A stretch of 64,000 nt of DNA from Vibrio panuliri (GTDB taxonomy: Bacteria > Pseudomonadota > Gammaproteobacteria > Enterobacterales > Vibrionaceae), in assembly GCF_009938205.1 (NCBI RefSeq), contig NZ_AP019654.1, positions 2,942,540 to 3,006,539 on the forward strand. Reading direction: 5' to 3'. Numbering within the stretch: the stretch's first letter is position 1; the number at the start of each line of letters is the position of its first letter. The notes under the pieces are model-generated. The model ran no database searches. It was not told where the DNA came from and was given only the letters and a program-made list of their open reading frames with translations. Made by a program: the position numbers and the translations under genes. Below, piece after piece: positions 8,755-18,374 of the stretch.

Positions 8755-9810
8755 GTGGCAAAAAAGAAAAAGCTAACCAAAGGTCAAGTACGACGCGTTC
8801 GTAGCAACCAAAAACGCAAACTCACGAAGGAAGAAAGTATCCAGTGGGATGAGTCGATGCTGGGCAACACAAAATCCGGTCTAGTGATCACTCGATTTGG
8901 TCAGCATGCTGATATTGAAGATCGCGAAAGTGGCGACATTCATCGTTGCAACCTACGCCGTGGCATTGAAACATTGGTCTCCGGTGACAAAGTAATTTGG
9001 CGTCCTGGGCTAGAATCGATGGATGGCATTTCTGGAGTGGTTGAAGCCGTTGAACCACGCAGCTCAGTTCTCACTCGTCCCGATTACTACGACGGTTTGA
9101 AACCCGTTGCGGCCAACATCGATCAAATGATCATTGTTTCGTCAGTCCTGCCGGAGTTGTCACTTAACATTATCGACCGCTACCTTGTTGCCTCTGAGAC
9201 CTTGGGCATCGCACCACTCATTGTTCTCAACAAAGTCGATCTACTTGAAGATGAGCAACGTGAGACTTATCGAAACTGGCTAAGCGAATATGAACGCATT
9301 GGATACAAAGTCCTACTGGTCAGTAAACAGTCCGGTGAAGGGATTGAGGCGCTCGAACAAGAATTACAAGGCCGCATCAATATCTTTGTTGGGCAGTCTG
9401 GTGTTGGCAAATCAAGTTTAGTTAATGCTCTGATGCCGGAGTTGGATGTGGAAGAGGGTGCGGTTTCAGAAAACTCTGGACTAGGTCAGCACACTACCAC
9501 TGCCGCTCGCTTGTACCATATACCTTCTGGAGGTGACTTGATCGACTCTCCTGGAGTTCGTGAATTTGGCCTTTGGCACTTGGAAGCAGAAGAAGTCACC
9601 AAAGCGTTTGTTGAATTTAAGCCTTACTTAGGCGGCTGCAAATTCCGAGATTGCAAGCACCTCGATGACCCGGGCTGCATTTTGCGTGAAGCGGTGGAGA
9701 ATGGTGATGTTAGTGAAACACGCTTTGACAATTACCATCGCATCTTAGACAGTATGACCGAGAACAAAGCGAATCGTCAGTACTCACGCAGTAAGAAAGC
9801 CGATCTGTAA
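8755..9810 (+). CDS. rsgA: Small ribosomal subunit biogenesis GTPase RsgA
   Basis: RsgA is a late 30S-assembly checkpoint GTPase stimulated by the mature small subunit. The 351-residue product has a basic N-terminus, an OB-fold (about 45-115), then the circularly permuted GTPase motifs: NKVD (G4) before GQSGVGKSS (G1) and DSPG (G3). The zinc-binding C-terminal region carries [14 protein letters not shown]. Translation starts at GTG 8755. It lies upstream of psd, the usual gammaproteobacterial order. Confidence 0.97.
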   Translation: MAKKKKLTKGQVRRVRSNQKRKLTKEESIQWDESMLGNTKSGLVITRFGQHADIEDRESGDIHRCNLRRGIETLVSGDKVIWRPGLESMDGISGVVEAVEPRSSVLTRPDYYDGLKPVAANIDQMIIVSSVLPELSLNIIDRYLVASETLGIAPLIVLNKVDLLEDEQRETYRNWLSEYERIGYKVLLVSKQSGEGIEALEQELQGRINIFVGQSGVGKSSLVNALMPELDVEEGAVSENSGLGQHTTTAARLYHIPSGGDLIDSPGVREFGLWHLEAEEVTKAFVEFKPYLGGCKFRDCKHLDDPGCILREAVENGDVSETRFDNYHRILDSMTENKANRQYSRSKKADL

Positions 9811-9919
9811 CGCACAGCTTGAGTACAAACATCGGCAAGTACTGACATTTGATAGTTTTTTAAGTAACATCTCGCGCCCAAAAGTTTGAAACAGATAATT
9901 AACATTGGAACTAAGCACA

Positions 9920-10786
9920 ATGGATAAGATTAAAGTTAGACTGCAGTACTGGATTCCTCAGCACGGTTTAACTCGCCTAGTTGGTAAGTTAGCCTCAGCT
10001 AAAGCTGGCGGTCTAACCACAGCGATCATTCGCTGGTTCATCAAGCAGTACAACGTCAATATGAGTGAAGCACTTCATACCGATCCTGCTTACTTCAAGA
10101 CGTTTAACGACTTTTTCGTACGAGAACTAAAAGATGGTGCACGACCTATAAGTGAAGGTGAGAACATTATCACTCACCCTGCTGATGCGTGTGTCAGTCA
10201 ATTTGGCCCAATAGAAAATGGCAAACTGATCCAAGCGAAAGGCCACGACTACACGGCATTAGAACTGCTTGGTGGTGATCAGAAACTGGCTGATGAGTTT
10301 GCTGATGGTGAGTTTGCAACACTATACCTTTCGCCAAGCGACTACCACCGCGTACACATGCCATGTGACGGTACATTGCGTCAAATGATCTATGTTCCAG
10401 GAGATCTGTTTTCAGTTAATCCTCTGACAGCAGAGAATGTACCAAACCTTTTTGCACGCAATGAACGCGTTGTTTGCATCTTTGATACTGAGTTTGGTCC
10501 TATGGCACAAGTCTTGGTCGGTGCAACGATAGTAGGCAGTATCGAACAGGTTTGGGCCGGCACAGTGACACCGCCTCGCGGTAACACAGTGTACCGCTGG
10601 GACTACCCTGCAGAAGGTGACAAAGCTGTAATACTGAAAAAAGGCGAAGAGATGGGTCGCTTCAAACTCGGCTCTACAGTGATTAACTTGTTTGCCAAAG
10701 ATGCCATTACTTTTGACGATTCAATGCAGCTCGGCCAGCCTACCGTGATGGGCACTGCATATGCGGCGCGAAAATCCGCAGAGTAA
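9920..10786 (+). CDS. psd: Phosphatidylserine decarboxylase proenzyme
   Basis: This inner-membrane pyruvoyl enzyme converts phosphatidylserine to phosphatidylethanolamine. The product is 288 residues from ATG 9920, which has a GGAA site nine bases upstream and matches the family N-terminus; an in-frame TTG at 9905 is less likely. The self-cleavage motif LGST (in [10 protein letters not shown], near residue 251) should yield the pyruvoyl-carrying alpha chain. DYHRVHMP holds the conserved His. It lacks the long acidic tail of the E. coli enzyme. An intrinsic terminator follows. Confidence 0.97.
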   Translation: MDKIKVRLQYWIPQHGLTRLVGKLASAKAGGLTTAIIRWFIKQYNVNMSEALHTDPAYFKTFNDFFVRELKDGARPISEGENIITHPADACVSQFGPIENGKLIQAKGHDYTALELLGGDQKLADEFADGEFATLYLSPSDYHRVHMPCDGTLRQMIYVPGDLFSVNPLTAENVPNLFARNERVVCIFDTEFGPMAQVLVGATIVGSIEQVWAGTVTPPRGNTVYRWDYPAEGDKAVILKKGEEMGRFKLGSTVINLFAKDAITFDDSMQLGQPTVMGTAYAARKSAE

Positions 10787-10792
10787 ACCGAT

Positions 10793-10823
10793 AAAAATCC
10801 TCGACTTGCTCGGGGATTTTTTT
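10793..10823 (+). terminator. Intrinsic terminator of psd
   Basis: AAAAATCC-TCGA pairs with TCGG-GGATTTTT with one mismatch, and the stem runs into seven Ts. Confidence 0.85.
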
Positions 10824-10850
10824 GACCCACAGCAAACCTAATGCAACATT

Positions 10851-10868
10851 TTTTACGTTTTTGTAAAA
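10851..10868. promoter_or_regulatory. Dyad TTTTAC-N6-GTAAAA upstream of SLC13 transporter
   Basis: Perfect six-base arms with a six-base spacer, about 80 bases upstream of the transporter start. TAAAAT (10864-10869) could be a -10 box. The binding protein, if any, is unknown; GTAAA resembles a CpxR half-site, but the arms are inverted rather than direct. Confidence 0.3.
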
Positions 10869-10947
10869 TTCAAACCTTAGTCTAAGACCCTAATTTGGTT
10901 ATCTTTTAAGCTTGTCTTTCCTATTGATTTGGAAGGTATGCTTGCCT

Positions 10948-12351
10948 ATGAAAAAAGTTCATTCCGGCACCATTATCAAGCTGCTAATCTGCTTTGGATT
11001 GCCGCTTGCGGTATTGTTTATGCCGATTGATTTGATCCCGATTGATGACCTTACTCTTATCCAGCACCGACTCCTCGCCATTTTTCTTCTTGCCGCACTT
11101 TTGTGGGTTCTGGAACCTGTCCCTGTTTTCGCCACATCAATTCTTATTATTGCATTAGAACTGATCATGATTTCAGACAAAGGGTTACGGCTCTTTCGCC
11201 ACCCACCTGAGGGGCACGATCTTGGTGAGCTAATTAGCTATACCGATATTTTTAGCGCTTTCTCTTCGCCGATTATCATCCTCTTTATGGGGGGATTTGC
11301 ATTGGCGATTTCGGCGTCTAAGTACGAACTGGACAACAATCTTGCACGTGTTTTGCTTAAGCCATTTGGCAGCAAACCCAAATTTATCATGCTCGGATTG
11401 ATGCTCATTACCGCAGTGTTTTCCATGTTTATGTCTAACACCGCCACCACAGTGATGATGCTGGCACTACTCGGCCCTATCGTTGCCTCTGCGCCGAAAG
11501 GGGATCTCGGTATTAAAGCATTGGTACTGTGTATTCCCATCGCCGCGAACACGGGCGGTATTGCGACCCCTATCGGTACTCCACCAAACGCGATCGCCCT
11601 ACAATATCTCACTGGAGAAAACAGCATTGATTTTCTTTCATGGATGATGATGGGGCTCCCGTTTGTCATTGTACAGTTGACTATCGCTTGGTTTTTGTTG
11701 CAAAAACTTTTCCCCTCTCAACAAGATGAAATGGTGCTTAAGCTCAACGGTAAATTCCAGAAAAATTGGCGTGCTATCGTAGTCTATGCCACCTTTGCCA
11801 TCACCATCTTGATGTGGATGACGACCAAGTTGCACGGCATGAACACCTATGTAGTCTCAATCATTCCTCTCGCGGTATTTACCCTGACCGGTATTATGGG
11901 TAAAGAAGAGCTAAAGCTGATTAACTGGGATGTGCTGTGGTTAGTCGCAGGGGGGATAGCGATAGGCATCGCTTTGGATAAAACAGGGTTAGCAGAAGCT
12001 CTGGCTCACGCCATTGATTATGAGTCCCTATCGCCAATGGCTGTGATCATCGCGCTATCGATCGTCTGTTGGTTGATGGCAAACTTTATGTCTAACACTG
12101 CCACAGCCAACTTGTTGATGCCTATTGCAACTGCGATTGGTGTTTCGATGCAAACGTTAGATATGCAAAACCTGTTAGTGGTGGTCGCCTTCTCTGCATC
12201 ACTCGGGATGATCTTACCGGTCTCAACTCCACCGAACTCACTGGCGTATTCAACAGGTTTAATCGAAAGCAAAGATATGGCGAAAACCGGATTGATTATT
12301 GGTTTGATCGGTCTTTTTATTGTCTATATCGCCAACTGGATTCTTTCTTAG
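10948..12351 (+). CDS. SLC13/DASS-family sodium-coupled dicarboxylate transporter
   Basis: This is an inner-membrane divalent-anion:Na+ symporter. From ATG 10948 (GGAAGG site 11 bases upstream) the product is 467 residues with about 11 hydrophobic segments. The two inverted-repeat substrate-binding signatures are present: SNTATT then PIGTPPN in the first half, and SNTATAN then PVSTPPN in the second, as in the Na+/succinate carrier VcINDY. The substrate is probably a C4-dicarboxylate, but the exact specificity cannot be read from sequence. It appears to be transcribed alone. Confidence 0.88.
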   Translation: MKKVHSGTIIKLLICFGLPLAVLFMPIDLIPIDDLTLIQHRLLAIFLLAALLWVLEPVPVFATSILIIALELIMISDKGLRLFRHPPEGHDLGELISYTDIFSAFSSPIIILFMGGFALAISASKYELDNNLARVLLKPFGSKPKFIMLGLMLITAVFSMFMSNTATTVMMLALLGPIVASAPKGDLGIKALVLCIPIAANTGGIATPIGTPPNAIALQYLTGENSIDFLSWMMMGLPFVIVQLTIAWFLLQKLFPSQQDEMVLKLNGKFQKNWRAIVVYATFAITILMWMTTKLHGMNTYVVSIIPLAVFTLTGIMGKEELKLINWDVLWLVAGGIAIGIALDKTGLAEALAHAIDYESLSPMAVIIALSIVCWLMANFMSNTATANLLMPIATAIGVSMQTLDMQNLLVVVAFSASLGMILPVSTPPNSLAYSTGLIESKDMAKTGLIIGLIGLFIVYIANWILS

Positions 12352-12361
12352 CAACCTCCCC

Positions 12362-12403
12362 TCACCGTAAGCGATGGGGTTTGATACCCTTTGCTTACGG
12401 TGA
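12362..12403. terminator. Large inverted repeat between SLC13 transporter and DMT permease
   Basis: Eleven-base perfect arms TCACCGTAAGC and GCTTACGGTGA surround a 20-base loop that itself contains GGGT/ACCC. There is no T-run, so it may be an RNA-stabilising or factor-dependent end structure rather than a classical terminator. Confidence 0.45.
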
Positions 12404-12476
12404 TAAATCAGGCATATTGTTGGCCTAACAAGATGCCAAGAATGGTATCCCTCCCAAGTTCAAGGATGAATCAAGC

Positions 12477-13364
12477 ATGGGCTTTGAGTGGCTCGCTCTG
12501 TTTGCCGCACTAATGTGGGCATTTTCCAGTGTACTTTCAGTGGTCCCCGCCAAACACTTAGGCAGTTTTGCCTACAGCCGCTGGCGTATGGGGTGTGCAA
12601 GTACGATCTTAGCCAGTATGGCAGTGATAACCGGAGGTTGGGCAACCATCACTCTTCCTGCAGTCAGTGCGATGATGCTTTCCGGATTGATTGGGATTTT
12701 TATCGGCGATACGGCACTGTTTGCTTGCTTGAATCGAATGGGACCGCGCCAATCCGGTTTACTGTTTTCCTGCCATGCCGTTTTTTCAACGGTACTTGGC
12801 TACTTTCTATTTAGTGAAGCGATGACTCCACTCGAGTTGCTTGGTGCAACTTTGGTTTTCTCTGGTGTATTACTCGCGATTTTTTATGGTCGCCGAGGCC
12901 AAGCAAGTAACCAACTCGAAGTTGTGCAAGGGCGCGTATGGGTGGGGATTGCGCTCGGTTTACTGGCAGCACTATGCCAAGCACTTGGTGGCATTATCGC
13001 TAAGCCGATCATGCAAACAGAGATTGATCCTGTTGCGGCCTCTGCAATGCGTATGATGACCGCATTTGCCGCTCACCTTTTGCTATTGTTGTGTGGGGTG
13101 CGCGTGGCTAAGGCACATCAAACAATCAATAAACAAGTGTTTGCCTTAACTGCTTTAAATGCATTTGTTGCCATGGCGATCGGCATGACATTAATTCTCT
13201 ATGCGCTGCAAAAAGGCAATGTGGGTATGGTTGCTCTACTCTCTTCCACCACACCAATTATGCTGTTGCCTATACTTTGGCTCTATACCAAACAAGCGCC
13301 GAATCGCTATGCATGGTTAGGGACAATATTGGCTGTTTCGGGTACGGCAATTTTGGTTCGGTAG
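12477..13364 (+). CDS. EamA/DMT-family permease
   Basis: A ten-segment drug/metabolite-transporter-type membrane protein of 295 residues with two EamA repeats (about 3-135 and 155-290). The first helix pair starts FAALMWAFSSVLS, and the second repeat contains QALGGIIAKP. An AAGGA site lies 10 bases upstream of ATG 12477. Family members export amino acids, metabolites or drugs; nothing here identifies the substrate. It is a monocistronic-looking gene upstream of gpmM on the same strand. Confidence 0.85.
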   Translation: MGFEWLALFAALMWAFSSVLSVVPAKHLGSFAYSRWRMGCASTILASMAVITGGWATITLPAVSAMMLSGLIGIFIGDTALFACLNRMGPRQSGLLFSCHAVFSTVLGYFLFSEAMTPLELLGATLVFSGVLLAIFYGRRGQASNQLEVVQGRVWVGIALGLLAALCQALGGIIAKPIMQTEIDPVAASAMRMMTAFAAHLLLLLCGVRVAKAHQTINKQVFALTALNAFVAMAIGMTLILYALQKGNVGMVALLSSTTPIMLLPILWLYTKQAPNRYAWLGTILAVSGTAILVR

Positions 13365-13428
13365 TCCTATTTTCACGTATTAGCTATCAACATGATTGGT
13401 TTTACCGAATTTACATTGCGCCAAATTA

Positions 13429-13447
13429 ATTGAGAATAACATTCATT
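13429..13447. promoter_or_regulatory. Fur-box-like site upstream of gpmM
   Basis: ATTGAGAATAACATTCATT matches 13 of the 16 fixed positions of the AATGANAATNATTNTCATT pattern. It lies about 190 bases before the gpmM start, in a 270-base intergenic region with no other recognised feature apart from TATAAT-like AT-rich stretches near 13500-13560. Confidence 0.4.
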
Positions 13448-13634
13448 ATTGATGTAAAAATTAAGGCGAAATCAGGAAGTCGCTGAAAGATTGCTACATA
13501 AAATCGCGAACAATATTTGATCTTAGCCTACAGTTTTGCTTAAAAAGTGTAGTAAAATTACGCTAGTTTTGTTTCAAGGTACTTGGGAAACTTCCCAACA
13601 CCGACAGTTACTTAAATTTGACGAGGTTCAATCT

Positions 13635-15167
13635 ATGTCTGCTAAGAAGCCACTGGCTCTAGTTATTCTAGACGGTTACGGTCACCGTGAAGATACAGCA
13701 AATAACGCTATCGCAAATGCTATTACGCCAAATTTGGATAAGCTATTTGCTAACCACCCAAACACGCTAATTTCTGCCTCTGGTATGGATGTGGGTCTAC
13801 CTGATGGTCAAATGGGTAACTCAGAAGTTGGTCACACTAACATCGGCGCTGGTCGTATCGTGTACCAAGATCTTACTCGTATCACTAAATCAATCGCTGA
13901 CGGCGAATTCGTACAGACTCCAGCTTTAGTTGAAGCGATTGACGCAGCAGTAAAAGCAGACAAAGCAGTACACATCATGGGTCTAATGTCTCCAGGTGGC
14001 GTACACTCACACGAAGATCACATCTACGCTGCTATTGAAATGGCAGCTGAGCGTGGCGCAGAGAAAATCTACCTACACTGCTTCCTAGATGGTCGTGATA
14101 CACCACCACGTAGCGCAGAAGGCTCTCTACAACGCTTCCAAGAGTTATTTGCGAAACTAGGTAAAGGTCGTGTTGCATCGCTTGTGGGTCGCTACTACGC
14201 AATGGACCGCGATAACAACTGGGATCGCGTTCAAGTCGCTTACGACCTTCTAACGCAAGCAAAAGCTGAGTTCACATACGAAACAGCAGTCGCAGGTCTT
14301 GAAGCGGCATATGCTCGTGAAGAAAACGATGAGTTCGTAAAAGCAACGGCAATCAAAACTGCTGATCAAGAAGATGCAATCATGCAAGATGGTGATGCGG
14401 TTATCTTCATGAACTACCGTGCTGACCGTGCTCGTCAAATCACTCGTACTTTCGTACCTGGTTTCGAGGGCTTTGAGCGTGCAGTATTCCCTGCAGTAAA
14501 CTTTGTGATGCTGACTCAATACGCAGCAGATATCCCTCTCGCTATCGCATTCCCACCAGCATCACTGGAGAATACTTACGGTGAATGGTTGTCTAAGCAA
14601 GGCCAAACTCAGCTACGTATCTCTGAAACAGAAAAATACGCGCACGTTACTTTCTTCTTCAACGGCGGTGTTGAAACTGAATTTGAAGGCGAGGAACGTC
14701 AACTCGTTGCTTCTCCTAAAGTTGCGACTTACGACCTACAGCCAGAAATGAGCTCTGCAGAGCTTACAGACAAGCTAATCGCAGCCATTAAGTCTGGTAA
14801 GTACGACACCATCATCTGTAACTACCCTAACCCGGATATGGTTGGTCACACTGGTGTTTACGAAGCAGCAAAACAAGCAATTGAAGCTATCGACGAATGT
14901 ATGGGTCGCGTCATTGATGCGATCAATGAAGTTGACGGTCAAATGTTAGTAACAGCAGACCACGGTAACGCGGAAATGATGGTCGACCCAGAAACGGGCG
15001 GTATCCACACTGCACATACTAACCTACCTGTACCGCTAGCATACGTGGGTAGCAAGTCAGTTGAGTTTATTGAAGGCGGTAAACTGTCTGACTTAGCACC
15101 AACCATGCTGTCTCTAGCAGGCCTAGAAATTCCAGCAGAAATGTCTGGTCAAGTTATCGTTAAGTAA
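13635..15167 (+). CDS. gpmM: 2,3-bisphosphoglycerate-independent phosphoglycerate mutase
   Basis: This Mn-dependent glycolytic enzyme interconverts 3- and 2-phosphoglycerate. From ATG 13635 (CGAGG site eight bases upstream) it is 510 residues, close to E. coli GpmM. The alkaline-phosphatase-fold motifs are intact: LDGYG, the catalytic Ser in [18 protein letters not shown], and TADHGNAE. Codon use is strongly biased toward highly expressed codons, as expected of a glycolytic gene. An intrinsic terminator follows; envC comes next, as in many gammaproteobacteria. Confidence 0.98.
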   Translation: MSAKKPLALVILDGYGHREDTANNAIANAITPNLDKLFANHPNTLISASGMDVGLPDGQMGNSEVGHTNIGAGRIVYQDLTRITKSIADGEFVQTPALVEAIDAAVKADKAVHIMGLMSPGGVHSHEDHIYAAIEMAAERGAEKIYLHCFLDGRDTPPRSAEGSLQRFQELFAKLGKGRVASLVGRYYAMDRDNNWDRVQVAYDLLTQAKAEFTYETAVAGLEAAYAREENDEFVKATAIKTADQEDAIMQDGDAVIFMNYRADRARQITRTFVPGFEGFERAVFPAVNFVMLTQYAADIPLAIAFPPASLENTYGEWLSKQGQTQLRISETEKYAHVTFFFNGGVETEFEGEERQLVASPKVATYDLQPEMSSAELTDKLIAAIKSGKYDTIICNYPNPDMVGHTGVYEAAKQAIEAIDECMGRVIDAINEVDGQMLVTADHGNAEMMVDPETGGIHTAHTNLPVPLAYVGSKSVEFIEGGKLSDLAPTMLSLAGLEIPAEMSGQVIVK

Positions 15168-15185
15168 CGAACTAACTTAATCGTA

Positions 15186-15213
15186 AACGCCTGAGCTTTG
15201 CTCGGGCGTTTTT
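15186..15213 (+). terminator. Intrinsic terminator of gpmM
   Basis: The stem AACGCCTGAGC/GCTCGGGCGTT has a TTT loop and ends in five Ts. Confidence 0.9.
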
Positions 15214-15344
15214 GTATCAGGCACTAATGTAGCAAGACTTATCTGCGTGCCAAATTCAACGCAAGATTTGACTAAGTACTTTTGCCCGCCGTTTTTCTTT
15301 AGGTATACTGACCCTTAATCAACCGCTTAGGATAACTCGCGCTA

Positions 15345-16487
15345 ATGACGCTTAAAGCAACATCAAGTCTTTGCCGTAAACTCGCCTCCTTAATGGCAAT
15401 CTCGGCTTGTATCGGCACGCTTATTTCTCCTTTCGCTTATGGCGCATCAAAGAATGAGTTAACCGGAGTTAAAAGTGAAATCTCGCGTCAGAAGCAAAAT
15501 CTATCCTCGCAGCAAAAGCAGTTGGATAACTTACAAAAGTCTTTGAAAGATCAAGAGCTAAGCATTAACAAGCTTGAGAAAGAGATTAAGCAAACCAAAA
15601 CCTCATTGACGCAAACCAACAATAATATTGCCTCACTGGACAGCAAAATAGCCAAGTTAGAAACACAGAAAAAAGCACAAAGCGAAAAGCTAATTCAGTT
15701 GTTGCAAACCTATTACGTCACTCAACGGGCAAAATCATCAGCGAATATTCTCACACAAGGTGTCGAAGAAGATCGCATGAGCCAATATTTCCAACATCTC
15801 GCCAAACAGCGCGCTGAAACCATCGAAAAATTGGAAAAGACAGTGACTGACCTAGAGCAGAGCGAGAAGCAACTGCTCCTAGAGAAACAGCAAATCACTC
15901 GACTGCTCGAACAGCAGACCAGCAAACGCAACCAACTTGGTAAAGCGCAGTCACAGCGCAAAGGGACAGTCAGCCAAATTAAAAAGAGCATTTCTAGTGA
16001 TAAGGTTTACTTGTCTGAACTGCAACGCAACGAAGCACGCCTAAAAGCAGAAATTGCGAAAGCAGCCAAACGCAATGCGGTACCAATGGATGGATTAGCA
16101 CGTCAGAAAGGCAAATTACCTTGGCCGATTAAAGGTCAGGTGCTCAATAGCTATGGCTCACGCCAAACCGGCCAGATCAATTGGAAAGGTATGGTGGTCA
16201 AAGCAAATTATGGACAATCCGTTAAAGCGGTTTATTCCGGTACCGTGGTATTTGCTGACTACCTACGCGGCTATGGCCTAGTGGTTCTACTCGATCACGG
16301 TAAGGGTGATATGACGCTGTACGGCTTTAACCAGAGCTTACTGAAAAAAGAAGGGGATAAAGTCGCCGCAGGTGAGTCAATTGCACTGGCTGGCGATACT
16401 GGCGGACAAGCCCAGCCATCGCTCTACTTTGAAATTCGCCGCAACAGTAAAACCCAAGACCCTATCGCTTGGCTAAAACGTCGCTAA
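15345..16487 (+). CDS. envC: Murein hydrolase activator EnvC
   Basis: EnvC is a periplasmic division protein recruited by FtsEX that activates AmiA/AmiB. The 380-residue product has a signal peptide (about 1-32, cleavage after FAYGA), a long coiled coil (about 35-245, repeated Lys/Gln/Glu heptads), and a C-terminal LytM/M23 domain (about 260-380). The LytM domain lacks the metal-binding His residues: TLYGFN stands where active peptidases have HxH, as in E. coli EnvC, so it should be a non-catalytic activator. Its target AmiB is encoded at 1710-3428. Confidence 0.95.
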   Translation: MTLKATSSLCRKLASLMAISACIGTLISPFAYGASKNELTGVKSEISRQKQNLSSQQKQLDNLQKSLKDQELSINKLEKEIKQTKTSLTQTNNNIASLDSKIAKLETQKKAQSEKLIQLLQTYYVTQRAKSSANILTQGVEEDRMSQYFQHLAKQRAETIEKLEKTVTDLEQSEKQLLLEKQQITRLLEQQTSKRNQLGKAQSQRKGTVSQIKKSISSDKVYLSELQRNEARLKAEIAKAAKRNAVPMDGLARQKGKLPWPIKGQVLNSYGSRQTGQINWKGMVVKANYGQSVKAVYSGTVVFADYLRGYGLVVLLDHGKGDMTLYGFNQSLLKKEGDKVAAGESIALAGDTGGQAQPSLYFEIRRNSKTQDPIAWLKRR

Positions 16488-16500
16488 CGACACAAGAATC

Positions 16501-16518
16501 GGGGCGCGATATGCGCCC
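16501..16518. terminator. Weak hairpin between envC and the DHH gene
   Basis: GGGCGC pairs with GCGCCC around a five-base loop between two convergent genes. No T-run is present, so termination strength is doubtful. Confidence 0.35.
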
Positions 16519-16532
16519 TATGTAAGCAGAAT

Positions 16533-17498
16533 TCACTTGCTATAGTGGCTCGTGACAGTCTCAATCAATCTTTGCAAATCAGCTCGCTCAAGATGATTGA
16601 TGCCACCAGCAGCTTCCCTTCCTCCCCCTGAAACAAACTGACTACAGAGTTCGCCCGCCCCTTGCTTGTTATCTAAAGGGGCACGCAGCGAAACCGTATA
16701 ACCATTAAGGCTATTTTCTGTTAAGACGAGATGCGCTTGGGACGGTGTTTGATTAGCGAGCCAGTTACCATATACCCCACTGACACGCCGCGAGGCGGCA
16801 CGATTTGGCAACTGATAAACGGCGAGACTGGCATCATGATAAAACGGTTTAATTGCTTGAGCCAATCTCATGTCCTGTTGATAAGCTCGCTTCAAACGGT
16901 GATATGGTGAATCTTGTGCAGCAATCACTGCAAATGGATCATCGTAGGCTAAAAGCTCTTGAAACAATTTCGCGGGGTGGTAATGAAGGTCATCGGTGGT
17001 CTCTCCGTAACCATTATAGTTGATCAGCGTGCCTAACTCTTTTAACTGCTCAGCCTGTTGTGGCGATAATCCCGCTTGCTGCGCCAACAGATCCGCTTGA
17101 GCGACTAGATTATCCCCATAAGCGGCAGTCATTGCCCAATATTGAAAACGACCTTGCAATAACCGATCGATGATTAGCGCAGTGCAAGTATTGGCATCGA
17201 GATCGATATACGCCTCTAAGTTTTCGGCCTCAGGGATGGCATCGCTTTTATGGTGGTCGGCATAAAACACCAACGCCCCGATTTCGAGAGCCTTTAACAA
17301 CTGAGGCTTGTTACGGCTCATCGATATATCAAGCACGGTGAGGGAGTCATCAGGTTTGAGATCAAGATGGTTGAGCAGCTGGATATCGCGCTTTACGCCC
17401 GTGACTAATTGCGCCTGTTTGGGCTCAGCTAGGCGCAGTTGGAGCAAAGAAATAATCCCGTCGGCATCGCCGTTAAAAATATCGTAGTGCATAATCAT
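16533..17498 (-). CDS. DHH/DHHA1-family phosphoesterase-like protein
   Basis: The 321-residue product starts at ATG 17498 or ATG 17492 (MHYDIFNGDADG). It carries the DHH signature set: NGDADG, a second Asp in VLDIS, the DHH triad in YADHHKSD, and an Asp in AAYGDN. A C-terminal DHHA1-like GGGREAAGG loop stands where NrnA-type enzymes have GGGH. DHH-DHHA1 proteins include nanoRNases and pAp phosphatases; the missing His in the GGGH loop makes the activity uncertain. It is convergent with envC and shares orientation with the downstream-transcribed TetR-hemE genes. Confidence 0.75.
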   Translation of the reverse strand: MIMHYDIFNGDADGIISLLQLRLAEPKQAQLVTGVKRDIQLLNHLDLKPDDSLTVLDISMSRNKPQLLKALEIGALVFYADHHKSDAIPEAENLEAYIDLDANTCTALIIDRLLQGRFQYWAMTAAYGDNLVAQADLLAQQAGLSPQQAEQLKELGTLINYNGYGETTDDLHYHPAKLFQELLAYDDPFAVIAAQDSPYHRLKRAYQQDMRLAQAIKPFYHDASLAVYQLPNRAASRRVSGVYGNWLANQTPSQAHLVLTENSLNGYTVSLRAPLDNKQGAGELCSQFVSGGGREAAGGINHLERADLQRLIETVTSHYSK

Positions 17499-17606
17499 AC
17501 TCAAATCTAAAGTTATGATTAATCTATCCTTTAACGGCACGTAAACCAAAGAGCTAAAGGTTATAAACTAGATTAAGGTGGTAGCGAAGAACTCAACGCA
17601 ACAAGG

Positions 17607-18242
17607 TTACGCATGCATCGCCTTGACCCCTTCTTCCAATAACTGCAACTGCTCTAGTCCCGTCTCTGTTGCTCTTGGCTTGACGACCGCAATCATTTGC
17701 AACATCCCTTGATGGATGATCTCCTCGGTGATCAGCGTCTTAGGGGACATGGCAGATTGATAACCTAGCCAACTGGTGGCAATCAAATGCAAGGTACGAA
17801 CCTGAGATTTCATTTCACTCGGAGAGAGTTGAAGCAAGCCCAATGAGACAAAGTCTGCCATTATGCTAACTAAGTTCGCTTGGAGCTTTTCTTGCACCAC
17901 AATGTAGTCTTGATGCAACTCTTCGTCTCGCTGCAAAATCTCGGGTAGATTGGCGTAGAAAAAGCGGTATTTCCACATCAAAGTGAAGATCGAATTAAGA
18001 TAACGCTTCAACAACACTAGGCTTTCTTGCTGCTCCAAGATTGGCGTAAATCGCTCTAATAACTCATTGGAATACAGGGTAAAAATCTCACGGACAATTT
18101 CCTGCTTATTGCGAAAATGGTAGTAGAGATTACCCGGGCTGATATCAATATGCGCGGCAATATGATTGGTAGTGATGTTTCGCTCGCCATGCTCATTAAA
18201 GAGCTCAAGAGCCGCGAGGACAATTTTATCACGCGTCTTCAT
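17607..18242 (-). CDS. TetR/AcrR-family transcriptional regulator
   Basis: A 211-residue repressor-like protein with an N-terminal TetR helix-turn-helix (about residues 5-50; ITTNHIAAHIDISPGNLYYHFRNKQEI). The C-terminal ligand domain is helical and has no recognisable specificity. It lies between the DHH gene and hemE, separated from hemE by a strong terminator, so it is probably transcribed alone. The target genes cannot be deduced. Confidence 0.88.
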   Translation of the reverse strand: MKTRDKIVLAALELFNEHGERNITTNHIAAHIDISPGNLYYHFRNKQEIVREIFTLYSNELLERFTPILEQQESLVLLKRYLNSIFTLMWKYRFFYANLPEILQRDEELHQDYIVVQEKLQANLVSIMADFVSLGLLQLSPSEMKSQVRTLHLIATSWLGYQSAMSPKTLITEEIIHQGMLQMIAVVKPRATETGLEQLQLLEEGVKAMHA

Positions 18243-18329
18243 GAATAGCGTGTTCCTTCAATTCAGTTCGAGATAAGTAAAATCAGCATCATTGAGATAC
18301 TTAATGCATACAAGTAATAGTGTACTCAA

Positions 18330-18362
18330 AAATAAAAAAGCGCCTGGTCTAATCAGGCGCTT
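18330..18362. terminator. Bidirectional terminator downstream of hemE
   Basis: AAGCGCCTG and CAGGCGCTT form the stem around a seven-base loop. On the minus strand it runs into six Ts, ending the hemE transcript. Confidence 0.9.
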
Positions 18363-18374
18363 ATTTGAGTATGA

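Noticed and set aside
10912..10947. Upstream TTG start giving a longer SLC13 transporter
   Set aside because: ATG 10948 has the ribosome-binding site and begins the typical transporter N-terminus; the extension has no support.
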